Of a stretch of DNA of 64,000 bases, positions 12,753 through 23,687 are shown piece by piece. Position numbers and translations under genes: made by a program. The notes below the pieces were generated by a model. It ran no database searches and was not told the DNA's origin. It saw nothing but the letters and a program-made list of their open reading frames with translations. Numbering within the stretch: position 1 is the stretch's first letter; every line of letters starts with the position of its first letter. Source of the stretch: Excoecaria cochinchinensis (Eukaryota > Streptophyta > Magnoliopsida > Malpighiales > Euphorbiaceae); NCBI GenBank assembly GCA_947683425.1, contig CANTUQ010000004.1:35603001-35667000 (forward strand), written 5' to 3'.

Positions 12753-15561
12753 TGTAGACACCGGGTCCTGAGTCAGCCTAGATCGAAGTTACCCAATGAT
12801 GATAATTGCCTTCACAGGCTTAAAAGGTTAAAAGTGATGGTTTTCTTGTCAAATTTGCATTTTAGAGTGAAAAATTAGAAAAATAATAAAAAATATTTAA
12901 AAAAATTAATTTTGAAAAATGGGGGCTTAAAATCATAGTGTTTTTAGTCAATTTAAAATTTAAAAAAATAAAAAAAAAGTTTTTTTCGGATCGCGAGTGT
13001 CAGGCGCGGCAGCGCGCAGGCGCCCAGCGCACAGACGCCCAGCGCGCTGGGCGCGATATGGCGACGCGCAGCGTCGCCAATGCTGCGCGTCGCTAAAAAG
13101 CGACGCGCAGCATTGTGCGCACCGCGCGCGATTTCCGCGCCTCTGCACGCGGATTTCGCGCAGCCTAGCTGCGTGAAGGCCCGTCGCTCTATAGCGACGG
13201 GCATCCTAGCCGTCGGTATAGGGTCTGATACCCTATTTCCCTCTTTTCAGCCTTTTTTCTGATTTTTTCACCCAAAAATCCGTTTTTTATCCCATTTTTT
13301 TGGGGTTTTTGACTTCAAATTAAATTCTAAAATATTATTTTAGATAATTAAATAATAAAACTTGATTTTATCATTAAAAATAAAGAAATTCGTGTTAAAA
13401 TAGGTTTTTTCCTTAATTAAATTAGGGCAACCTTTTTTATTCTATAAAGACTTTATGATAAAATCAAAAGGAGGCTCCTCCACACAGTTTTTAGACCTAA
13501 AATTTCCAGAATTCTTCTTCTTCTTCCACTAAAATTCCAGATTTATTCCCCAACCAAAAATCAAAAAGAAAAATCAAATGTTTCATTCTTTTTCCAACAT
13601 AATTTCTTCTAAACATATTTTTTAGGGGAAGTTTTGTTTTTTGATTTAATTTTTGAGACAAATAGAATAATTGTTTGTTCTCAAAATTGTTTTTAATCTT
13701 TTATTTTGTGTTCAATAAAACTTTTTCATTGATTTTGTTTTGAATCTCTTTTTGATAAAAAATTGATTTTGAGACAAATAAAATAATTGTTTGTCATCAA
13801 AATCTAATTTTTATTTGATTTTCTAAAATAAAACTTCAATCAATTTTTTTGATATGAACAAAGTGATTGATTGTTCTTGAAATCATTTTTCTTTATTTTA
13901 ATCAATAAAAAACTTTTTTTGATCAAAATCATTTTTTTAGGCGAAGGTATCAATTCTTTGTTCTTAAAGAATTTTTGATCATTTTTTTTCATGTTTCTTG
14001 GAATAAAATTCCAACATTTTCATTATATTTCACTCTAATATTGTGAATCATCAAACAAAGAAATCGATCATCTTTTACCTTCATCGAATCCGAAACTCTG
14101 AGGGTAAACATTCTGGGCTTGTTCTTATTATTTCTTTTGGTTCATATCTAATTTATTTATGTATATTTTATTTTATTGTTTTCATTTATTTTATTTATTT
14201 CAGATTTGTTTTATTTAATTTGTTTATATATGATTTTTATTCATATAAATATTGATTGTTCATTATTTTTAACATGTAATTAATAAATTCATTTTAATTG
14301 ATCTTTTTGCCATGTAAACGGTTTATATCATTTAATTGTTTTCATCATTCTTTAATTGTTTTCATTTATTATTCTTTTCTTTATTATTTTATATATTCTT
14401 TGATTCGTTTATCTTCATCATCATTATTATCATGTGTATATTTTCATGTACTAATTAATTAACATATTTTATTTTATTTTCATCACATCATTTAATCATT
14501 TGTCATATATAATGCATGTTTCTCATTTATTTTGGTTTGTTAACATTTTGATTCCATTATCATTCTTTTCATATCATCTTATTTTATTTTGTAATTCATT
14601 ATTTTGTATATTTAATTGAATTAATTAATTTAATTACTAACATTATTTTATTTGTATTTTGTTTTTTATGTCTAAACTCATTTTTTCGCTTGGGCGTTTT
14701 CGCGAGCACATCGGGAGGTCCAAAAAGGCTCGTTCGGAATATTTATTTTTCTTCATTTGTAATATTTTGTTTATTTGGCTTTTTCCTATTTATTTTTGCC
14801 ATATAATTTTTTTTGTAAAATTGTTTATTTAGGCCCGCTAGAAAGAAAGTCACTAAACCATTTTTATTAATTAACTTGGTATTTTTTCTAAATAAAAATG
14901 GGACCAATGTCTCAATTTTCTCCATCCAAAATCATCACATAAAAATTTTAATAATGATGCATGCGAGGACCAAAGTCCTCAAAATAAGCAATACCCCGAT
15001 TCATGTATGTATCGCACATTTATAAAGGGAGTTGTATTTTGCTCCTTGTATTATTGTAATTTATTGCTTTCAATATTTATCTTGCTCATTTAAGGCTTTC
15101 CAAATATGAATAAATGCGCCTTTAATCAATCGCATCGTGTGGAGAGAGAGCGAATCGATGATAATTAAAATTTAATCATAAAATAATCGAGGTAGAAATA
15201 GATGAGAAATCCCGGACCCAGCTCTGGTCTTTGGGCTCAAAGAGGCTAGAGGTCTACCCTCCAAGACACCTTTTTGTGCCATGAGACTTTAGCGCTAATC
15301 CTAGGCTCCTTAGGGCGAGAGGTTTACCTTCCAAGACCCCTCTGGCTGGCCCAAAATGGATACCAAGCGCAGTCTTAGGCTCTCCGAGGCGAGAGTAACT
15401 TTCCCAATGTTTTATTGGGTGGCGACTCCATGATACCTCCTTGTTGCCCAACATAGACGCACTTGCGATTTATCGCAAGCTGTCAACGGACCCACAAATG
15501 CCCCAATCGCCCTCGAGCGGGCGGTCCCATGGGCGGCCGCGGGGATCCGGCGCGCGTCACA
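12753..15561 (+). mobile_element. solo LTR of a Tat/Ogre-like element
   Basis: Begins TGTAGACACC, ends GGCGCGCGTCACA, and is flanked by CCATT on both sides (12748-12752 and 15562-15566). Its last 650 bp closely match, on the opposite strand, the LTRs at 26912-28940 and 46249-48227. Its first 2 kb differ, so it belongs to a sister family. The absence of a partner LTR or interior points to LTR-LTR recombination. A TATA-like CTATAAAG lies at 13442-13449. Confidence 0.9.
12985..13215. promoter_or_regulatory. GC-rich palindromic island upstream of the LTR TATA box
   Basis: In otherwise AT-rich DNA, this 230-bp patch is dominated by GCGC and nested inverted repeats. One example is GCGACGCGCAGCGTCGC around 13061-13078; another is GCCCGTCGCT...AGCGACGGGC at 13180-13203. 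It lies about 230 bp upstream of CTATAAAG, in the position expected of U3 promoter elements. Confidence 0.6.
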
Positions 15562-16649
15562 CCATTTTTCATGCTAAAACATGTAAAAGCTTACCTTTTT
15601 GGCCTCTAAAACACATTTCCAACTATAATAACACAAAACGCACAACAATATTACACATTAAAAAGACATTTACAGAGATTCAAAACCCAGAAATTCATCT
15701 CACCTCCATGTATATACTTCTAAATTAACATGCAAACCACTGAAACTATCTCATCACCAGTCATGTACACAATCAATTATACTCATGCATTTTCATATAC
15801 TAAAACACACAAATAATAAATAATTGCATATCAACTTAATATCCAAAGAGAAATGGACAACCACTCTCAAATTTACACAGCCAAATACAAACTCCCAAAC
15901 CTGGTAATGGAGCTCAACAAAGTCACTGACGTCAAGCTACAACCTTTCCTTTCCCTTTATCCCTTCTCCTTTCTTCAGATTCTTGTACAAATTAAATCAA
16001 AACAAATCCAATTAACCCTTGCAAAACAAAATCATATCACCATTGCAAAACCAAATGGAAGGAGAAGAAGAAGAAGATCCCAAACCAAAATAACATAGCC
16101 ACTTACCTCCTGGAACTCTTCAAATCTCAAACCCTAACTCAAAGAATAAGGAACACCCACATGGAAAGGAAGAGAGAGCAGAAAATGGAGGTGAGAAAAT
16201 GAGAGAGAGAGAACGTGAGAAGGGAGAGGGCAAAACCAAGTAGCTTCCACGGGAAGCTAAGAAATTTCATCCTTCCCTCTCTCTACTCCTTTCAAATCTC
16301 CATTAATGCACTCACCAATCCTAGCCACTTGTCACTCTACTATTGGACCTCATATTCATCTTTTGACTTTCTTGACTTTTGCTTCTAGTCCTTGCAAATT
16401 CTCTTATAAATCCTTGGCAACTTACAATTCACTCACTAACAACAATTCTTTCTCTAAATACTTTAATTAACTCTTCAATTAAGTCCTTAATTCAATTGCA
16501 TAAATTACCATAATACCCTTTTAATGATCCAATTATACATGCAATTCTACTAGGCCATATTTGGGATGTGACAACTCTCTCCTCCTTAAGAAATTTCGTC
16601 CTCGAAATTTTCTTGCTATTCACTTACATCCCAAATACCAAAATTGAAC

Positions 16650-17854
16650 TCAAAAATAACTTAACAAGTCAACACTTACCGGAAGGTCCCGCAGCCTCAG
16701 GAGTGTCTTCTCTAATAATCGCATAGACTCTAGCTGGAGCATACTCTCCTGTAGTACCATGTCTTTGCACCATTTTTGATGGGGCCCAAGGAGCTCTATT
16801 TCTGTCCTGATTGCTTCTGGTTGCATTTGATTTACCTCCACCACTTTACTCTCTTGTTGGCTCTTGTTCTCTTATCGATCGGGGCAACTAGCAAACCGAT
16901 GCTCCATGCTTCCGCACTTGAAGCATGCATCGGTGATCTTGCGACATGTACCCCAATGGTACCTTTGGCAATGCCACACTCCGGTGCTCTATTTCCTCTA
17001 CTCGCGGGCGGTGCTACACTTCCCACCTCGGAAGGCACTTGAGCAGTCCCTCTAGTTCCTTGTCCAATCGGAGCACCTTTAGACTTCTTATTACTAGCAA
17101 CTCCACCATCCGGTGCTCTCCTCTTCTGTTCTATTCTTTGCTTTGCCATCTCGGATTCTTCCAACTTTATTGCTGCAGCCACTAACTGATAGTATCCAAC
17201 CGGATGCATAACTGCCATAGCTGCAATGGACCTCTAATGACTTCTCTTAATCCACCCTGAAAATGCTAGCACTTAAAGTCTTCCGTCAACAACGGTCCGG
17301 GCACATACTTGGTCAATCGGCTAAACTCTTTCTCATAGTCGCTGATCGATAAGTTTCTCTATTTCAAATTGATAAATTCATTCCACTTTGCTTCTCGGTA
17401 GGCCTTGGTCACATATCTACTCAAACTCTTTCACAAAGAACTCCTATGTCAATTCAGCTGGTCTCTGAGGATTGAGAAGCGCAAGGTTCCACCAATCATA
17501 CGCTGATCCTTGCAAAAGCGATACAGCACAAGTAACCCATTGATGCGGAGGGCAAGCTATCTCTTGTAGAATCCTATCTGTTCTCTTCAACCAGAATTTC
17601 ACCACATCCGATTCGTCCAAAGAGGTTCCATGGAATTCTTCTGCTCCCCTTTATCTTATAAGCTCAGAAGGAGCCTTAGGAGCAGTCAATCTGTCTGCTA
17701 CTTGTAGTAAACCTTGCACTAATGTCGGATCAAAACCCTGACCTTCTACTGGTGCACGCTCACGTGCAGGCCTATCCTGACCGATCGGATTACTTCCAAC
17801 CGGATTCACACTTTCCATCGTGTCGGCCATATACTCACTTGGATCCGACTCCAT
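16650..17854 (-). pseudogene. gag relic of the Tekay-like element
   Basis: From 17854 the minus strand encodes an N-terminal gag piece (MESDPSEYMADTMES...). A retrotransposon-gag core with a Trp-rich region (FWLKRTDRIL, SAYDWW) follows, broken by several in-frame stops. Near 16925-16880 lies an intact CCHC zinc knuckle, CFKCGSMEHRFASC (CX2CX4HX4C), in a different frame. Gag packages the element RNA into virus-like particles. No protease, reverse transcriptase or integrase follows before the polypurine tract, so the element is non-autonomous. The frameshifts and stops rule out a working protein. Confidence 0.85.
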
Positions 17855-17962
17855 CTAGACACTATACAAAATAATATCTGCATTAGGCCACGACTCTAGA
17901 CAGACTCTCATGTAAAGACTCTATACTTAACCAATCACATAGAACCAGAACCGACTAAACCG

Positions 17963-17979
17963 GTGCTCTGATACCAAGC
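17963..17979 (-). promoter_or_regulatory. primer-binding site, initiator Met tRNA type
   Basis: The minus strand reads TTGGTATCAGAGCACC immediately inside the right-hand (5') LTR. Confidence 0.85.
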
Positions 17980-20752
17980 TGTCACACCCTCAACCCCCCA
18001 TTGGAAGGATACCGGGGCGCCACGCGCACAAACTCATATATAAACTCGAATACATATACATATGCTCAAAAAAGTTAAGAAAATAAATACATTTAATTAA
18101 AAGATAACAAATCATAAATATAACCATATAGTTTTTACAAAAGGGATTTGTAAACATAAACATTTACATATACATACACAAAATAATCCTTTACAAAAAT
18201 TACATTTCCAAAATCAAACTCCATATACAAAAATCAGTGGAAGATAAAATAACTCCAATTTTAGACTTCTAGTGGCCGACCTGCAGATGTTCGACTCCAA
18301 AAAGAACCTGCCACCTACACGGGTAAAGAGCCCGTGCTAAGCGATAACGCTTAGTGGGGAGGAACAACACATGCATGTACATATAATTGCAATAAACATA
18401 TATATATAAGCTTAATAATAACAAAAGCATATAAACATACATAATTCATGCTTATAACAAGTATTCATCATACACGCGTATATCGAAAAGTAACCATTCA
18501 TACTTAAGTAGTCAATATTCATGTATCAACATGAATATAATCATATAACCATTCATATCCTAATACAAGTATTACATTTCATCATGTTATAACGCATATA
18601 CATATACATGTAACATATATTCATTTCATATAACTAATAGCTTCATATATCCATCTCATGTACAACCTCAAGAAGTAGCTTGATTACTCGCTAACTAGTG
18701 GATACGGGTACTAATAATACTAATAGGACACAGTATCCCAAGCATATGGAGACATGGGGCTCAAAACATTTTTTTACAATCATGTATACCCGAAAGTATA
18801 CCAGAGACCGAGGCCTCAAACATCTTATATGACCCAAACGGGGCCCGCATGTAGCAAATAACATATAGCAGCTGCACTCACACTCTAACCCTGGATAAGC
18901 GCTTATCTATCCACTAACTATGACTACCAGGCTCAAATAACAAGTCAATCATGTTCTAAAATAATATTCATATAATAGAGAATAAATCAAGTATAATCAT
19001 GTTATTTTATGTATACATGTATGTTGGTCAAATTCGGGAACATATACACCATATGCAGGGTGCAATAAGAACACGTACTCATAAATAAATAACCCATGTA
19101 CATATAAATTATATGCATTTAAATCACATATAATAATAATATTAATCATATATCTCATAATTAAACAATTATCAAATTATAATACAGATTTAAACCCAAT
19201 CATGTGTCATGTAGTGAAAAACCCCATATAAAAGAAGCTTAAAACTCCTTTTCAAAACAGGGCAGAAGAGGCCTCATTGTCGCGCTCACGACAGTGAGGG
19301 AAGAGAGGTCAGTCACAAGTCGCACATGCAGTGGCGACTCGTGACGCTAGCATCTCGCAAGCACCTCGCATGGAAGGGGCCGTCACGAGTCATGATCCTC
19401 CCTCACGACTCGTGATGCCAATGCTTAGAGGAAGAGGAGGTCACAAGTCGTGATCCTCCCTCATGACTCGTGACGCTATTGCGTCTCTCCTCGCAGAAAA
19501 GGGACAGTCACGAGTCGTGATCCTGCCTCACGACTCGTGACTGCCAAGGGAAGAGGGTCACGAGTCGTGTTCCTCACTCATGACTCGTGACCTTCCTTCT
19601 CATGTCTGCAGAGCGGTAATCCCGCTAGAAGGAGAAGAGCCGATTCTATCATGCTCGCAACAGAATCGATTCTCCTCGATCTCCAGAAATGCAAAAACGG
19701 GAATTGAAGGAAAATCAAAACCCAACTTTACCCAAACCCATTTTTCATGCTAAAACATGTAAAAGCTTACCTTTTTTGACCTCCAAAACACATTTACAAC
19801 TATAATAACACAAAACGCACAACAATATTACACATTAAAGAGACATTTAAAGAGATTCAAAACCCAGAAATTCATCTCACCTCCATGTATATACACTTCT
19901 AAATCAACATGCAAACCACTGAAACTATCTCATCACCAATCGTGTACACAATCAATTATACTCATGCATTTTCATATACCAAAACACACAAATAACAAAT
20001 AATTGCATATCAAATTGAGATCCAAAGAGAAATGGACAACCACTCTCAAATTTACACCGCCAAATACAAACTCCTAAACCTGGTAAGGGAGCTCAACAAA
20101 GCCACTGACATCAAGCTACAACCTTTCCTTTCCCTTTATCCCTTCTCCTTTCTTTAGATTCTTGTACAAATCAAATCAAAACAAACCCAATTAACCCATG
20201 CAAAACAAAACCATATCACCATTATAAAACCAAAAGGAAGGAGAAGAAGAAGAAGATCCCAAACCAAAATAACATAGCCACTTACCTCCTGGAACTCTTC
20301 AAATCTCAAACCCTAACTCAAAGAATAATGAACACCCACATGCAAAGGAAGAGAGAGCAAAAAATGGAGGTGAGAAAATGAGAGAGAGAGAACGTGAGAA
20401 GGGAGAGGGCAAAACCAAGTTGCTTCCACAGGAAGCTAAGAAATTTCAGACTTCCCTCTCTCTACTCCTTTCAAATCTCCATTAATGCACTCACCAACCC
20501 CAGCCACTTGTCACTCTACTATTGGACCTCATATTCATCTTTTGACTTTCTTGACTTTTGCTTCTAGTCCTTACAAATTCTCTTATAAATCCTTGGTAAG
20601 TTACAATTCACTCACTAACAACAATTCTTTCTCGAAATACTTTAATTAACTCTTCAATTAAGTCCTTAATTTAATTGCATAAATTACCATAATACCCTTT
20701 TAAATATCCAATTACACATGCAATTCTACTAGGCCTTCTTTGGGATGTGATA
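17980..20752 (-). repeat. 5' LTR of the gag-only element
   Basis: Full-length partner of the left LTR, 2,773 bp. The terminal GTGACA has become GTGATA. It carries the perfect CTAAGCG/CGCTTAG hairpin at 18337-18354, the hairpin array at 19380-19592 and the diverged palindrome block at about 18660-18965. Confidence 0.9.
19380..19592. repeat. hairpin array, second LTR copy
   Basis: Same four-unit TCACGAGTCGTGA / TCACGACTCGTGA array as at 12390-12602. Several units now carry C-to-T or G-to-A changes in one arm (for example GTCATGATCC, CATGACTCG), so pairing is partly lost. Confidence 0.8.
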
Positions 20753-20789
20753 GGCAGACTTTGGAATCTGCACAAGCAATTACCATGAA

Positions 20790-22300
20790 CAATCCATAAA
20801 ATTGTTAGTCAAACTTATATTTGCCAACATCTCAACTACCAATTTTTAACTACCTTAATTATAATTTACTTGTTCTATTGGTTTCCCACAGTGGACCAAA
20901 AACTGGAGAATAAGTATACAAAATTGGTGTCAATCAAATTAAATATTCAATCAAAATTGTTTTAAAAATGAAACATAAGAGTCAAGATATAATTAGTAAA
21001 TATACAGTAAGGAAAGGGAAAAAATTAATTACAGAAATGAAAACCCTTAACTTCCCTTGCCTCGCGAAGAATCTGTTCTGTAGTGATTTGAAAGGTTGCC
21101 GGTGAAGGAGAAGGAGAGTGCCAGTGATCTTGAAATCAGAAGTGAGGTGAGTTGAGTTGGCCGGCAATCTGAAAATCAGCAGAAAAATGAGAGTAGAAAC
21201 GAGAGGGGGAGCATAAGAGCAAAGTGATAAAAGAGGAAAGTGAGAAGGGAAATGAAAAATGATAAAATGATTTTTTCCTTTAGGTTTTAGAAAAAAGTGG
21301 TATTTTTGAAAAAATAAATTGTATAAATGAAATTAAGAATTTAAAAAGTTGTATATTTGAAATATTTTGAAAAGTTTGTTTTTTTTTTTGTTAATTTTAT
21401 TTTTTTGTGTATATTTGTGAAAAAGCCCATTTTTTTTTCCAATTCATAACTACTTGCCTATTAATTTTATTAAGTTAATTTTCTAAGATTTTATAATCCA
21501 TATGGCAATATCAGTGTCTTTCACTTGGCATAATATCCTTCCAAACTTCTTTCTTTTCAATAGATAAATAGAAGATAATATCACACACTACTTAATTAAA
21601 ATGTACTTATCGAAAGGACCAAATATATTTACTCCAACAAAATAGTTTTTGCTGTAAGTCATGGATTATTTTCCTTTTTCACCCTCGCTATCTTGGCCTT
21701 GTTGCTCAATAGTTGTGTGTTGGGATTATCATCTACATCTATTGGTAAGGGTCTTTTCACTAGAGTCTTTGTAGGTGAGTTCACTTATTATTGGACATGG
21801 AACCCTACAAGGTGGAAAAGCAAATAAGTTTAAGACGGGAAGGAAATGATCAAAGCAAATTGTAGCCATGATAAATTTCAATAACCTTAAAATCCTTATC
21901 GCTGTAAGAGATAATAGTATGTTTTAGAAATTTTGTTATATATGGGAAGTTTGTATTCTTCCTATGGTATTTCCCTTCTTGATAATTTTCCTATTTTGTA
22001 TAGGTCACTTGTTTTCCTAATTAGTTGTAACTTTACCTCTTGTTGTATGTTTTTATATAAAGCACGATACATATCAATAATTGTTAAGGAAAGCTTAATT
22101 TAGTCTTCACATGTGAATCGTTCAATGTTTAAATCCGGATCCTATTAGACGAAGAGAATTACGTTATTAATGAATTTAATCAATAATAATAGGCTCTTAA
22201 TTAATGATATTTTTTTAAATGTTCTAAAGTAATAAGTTAACTGCACATTATGTGAATATTTCTTGTTTTGGATAATTACAATATTGCTATATAAGATTCT
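20790..22300. other. AT-rich region with possible transit-peptide exon and LTR scrap
   Basis: No intact gene is visible. At 21020-21167 the minus strand encodes a Ser/Thr/Leu/Arg-rich, acid-poor N-terminus (MPANSTHLTSDFKITGT...) that could be an organelle transit peptide, perhaps exon 1 of the carbonic-anhydrase gene. That link is speculative. At about 21935-22090, TGTTATATATGGG is followed by ATATAAAGCACGATA, which has the look of a decayed copia-type LTR, without a supported boundary. Confidence 0.3.
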
Positions 22301-22309
22301 CATTAGCAC

Positions 22310-22910
22310 TAAATTTAAGATCAATGTAGACTTCATTATGAGCTTCAATATTAGACCTCTTAACAACAACTCTGAACATGAGATTCCTTTCAAGAACATT
22401 TCAAATTCTGATAAATATGAACTCTCATCATCAGTACCAGAAGATTGAAATTTCATCAGTATTATAATATTCAATAACACCAAAAGAGTGAAGGTAAAAT
22501 CATTTACCTAAGCTAATCCTTCCTTCAAATCCTTTGCAGACTTTTCTATGAGTTGAATGGCTTCATGATCCCAAAGCGACAATGAAATATAACCAGTGTC
22601 ATCCATAACACTGCAATTGTAACTTGTACCTAAAAGGTGAATTTGGTTGTAAGAATTTACTTACATGGCTTTATTGAATTTGAGAAATTCAAATTGAGCA
22701 AAATCTATCAACAACAGAATAATCAAGTCGATCACATTTTCTACATTGAAACTTGTTTTGGAATTTTTTAAGCAATTTTGACACTTTTTCCTAGCAAGAT
22801 ATAGCCTATGTGGAGCTATAAATCCTCTATTTTTGAGACAATCCAAAAGCTCAATGTTCATAAAAGGTGCAACACTTGTTATCATGATTATGTTGATGGA
22901 CATCACCACG
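22310..22910 (-). pseudogene. replication-protein-A large-subunit-like exons, decayed
   Basis: Three blocks on the minus strand run in the order expected of the C-terminal domain of RPA1-like single-strand DNA-binding proteins. The first (about 22810-22690) has a zinc-ribbon pattern, KKCQNC...KFQCRKC, split by a frameshift and followed by stops. The second (22507-22620) starts after an AG acceptor (TTGCAG) and reads VMDDTGYISLSLWDHEAIQL, an OB-fold strand pattern. The third (22440-22310) reads NVLERNLMFRVVVKRSN. RPA1-like genes are abundant in plants and are also carried by Helitrons. I could not find Helitron ends here, so either origin is possible. Confidence 0.6.
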
Positions 22911-23086
22911 ACTAACCACCTCTCTAATTAATGACATCTACAACTTTTTTCTTTTGTATAAAAAATGCATTCCATGAAATAAATTGACAAACGTAAAGGA
23001 ATATATTGTAATATTACCAAAAAGCTCATTATTGCCAACATCAAACCGGTTGTGTAACTACTCGTAAGGTCAAAAATTAATATATT

Positions 23087-23669
23087 TGATAGCCGAGCAA
23101 CTGTCCAACGAGTTCGGTTATCATTATGATTTTGAGTCCGGTTGCCGAGGTGTCCGAAAATCTCTCAACATCGGCTCGAAAAACGTTGATAGCTCAGCTC
23201 GCACTAAATTTATCTGATAACTGGACACTTAACGTAGCTCGGTAAAAGGGCTATTCAGGAAATTCTCCACATCAATAGCTTGATTTACTGGGAACAGTTC
23301 AGCAATGTGAGATAGCTCGGCTCCAGCCATAAAAGTAGCTGTTATTCAATAAAGTCTTGTCATAAAGACAACCATTACATAATAAAAGCTCATCATAAAG
23401 GCAGCCGTTACACAATAAAGGCTCGACATGAATGCAGTCGTTACCCAATAAAGTCTCATCATAAAAAAAACCGTTATGAATCAAGGGAAAGGCTTTATGA
23501 AGAAAAAGAAAGGTGCATTTCTTTATGATACATATTTTTTCTACGACTAATTCATCTTACCCAAATTACTAACTTGATCGTTGGAGTATCCCTTGTCGAA
23601 AACCCATCGGTTTGCTTGTGTTCATAGGTGACTTAATCAAGGAGACACTCTATAAGATATCCTTTATCA
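23087..23669 (+). repeat. 5' LTR of the outer Tat element
   Basis: 583 bp, matching 53055-53637 along its whole length. Positions 23347-23478 contain four tandem 33-bp units of the type CAATAAAGGCTCGTCATGA followed by a GCAGCCGTTA segment. Gag starts 18 bases after the LTR. Confidence 0.85.
23347..23478 (+). repeat. four 33-bp tandem repeats inside the LTR
   Basis: Units start CAATAAAG or a close variant (CATAATAAAAG) and end CCGTTA. The same array with independent point changes is at 53315-53446 in the other LTR. Confidence 0.8.
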
Positions 23670-23687
23670 TCATTTGGTGCGGTGAGC

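Larger units (their letters stand above)
11000..16573 (-). repeat. 3' LTR of the gag-only element, interrupted by a solo LTR
   Basis: Collinear with the LTR at 17980-20752 except for the solo LTR at 12753-15561. It contains a hairpin array at 12390-12602 and a degenerate copy of the palindrome block near 11690-11960. Confidence 0.9.
11000..20752 (-). mobile_element. gag-only Tekay-like LTR retrotransposon
   Basis: LTR ends TGTCACACC and GATGTGACA, with the 5-bp duplication GGCAG at 10995-10999 and 20753-20757. The PBS (GGTATCAGAGC on the minus strand) is at 17963-17979, next to the right LTR. The polypurine side is at the left LTR, where the minus strand reads TCGAGGACGAAATTTC before AAGGAGGAGAGAG, the usual Tekay/Del 3' end. 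So the element reads on the minus strand. The interior is 1.4 kb with only a broken gag. The LTRs are 2.76 kb (left, after subtracting an inserted solo LTR) and 2.77 kb (right). Confidence 0.92.
10918..20789 (-). pseudogene. beta-carbonic-anhydrase-like exon split by an LTR element
   Basis: Read on the minus strand from 20789, the sequence gives FMVIACADSKVCP. It is then broken by the 9.75-kb element at 11000-20752, and continues at 10999 to VVRNVANMVPSYE, ending at a splice donor (GAG|GTATG, 10918). If one copy of the GGCAG duplication and the element are removed, the frame is continuous. CxDSR...FQPGxAFVVRNxAN is the hallmark of plant beta-carbonic anhydrases, zinc enzymes that interconvert CO2 and bicarbonate. 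The Cys and Asp of the first zinc motif are present, but the usual Arg is Lys. The form ACADS/CPSN recalls the BCA5-type branch. The upstream acceptor is unclear, and I did not find the other exons. It could be a gene fragment that was already dead before the insertion. Confidence 0.75.

Noticed and set aside
12953..13204. Ala/Arg-rich open frames in the GC-rich island
   Set aside because: Low-complexity composition caused by GCGC palindromes inside an LTR; no domain was seen.
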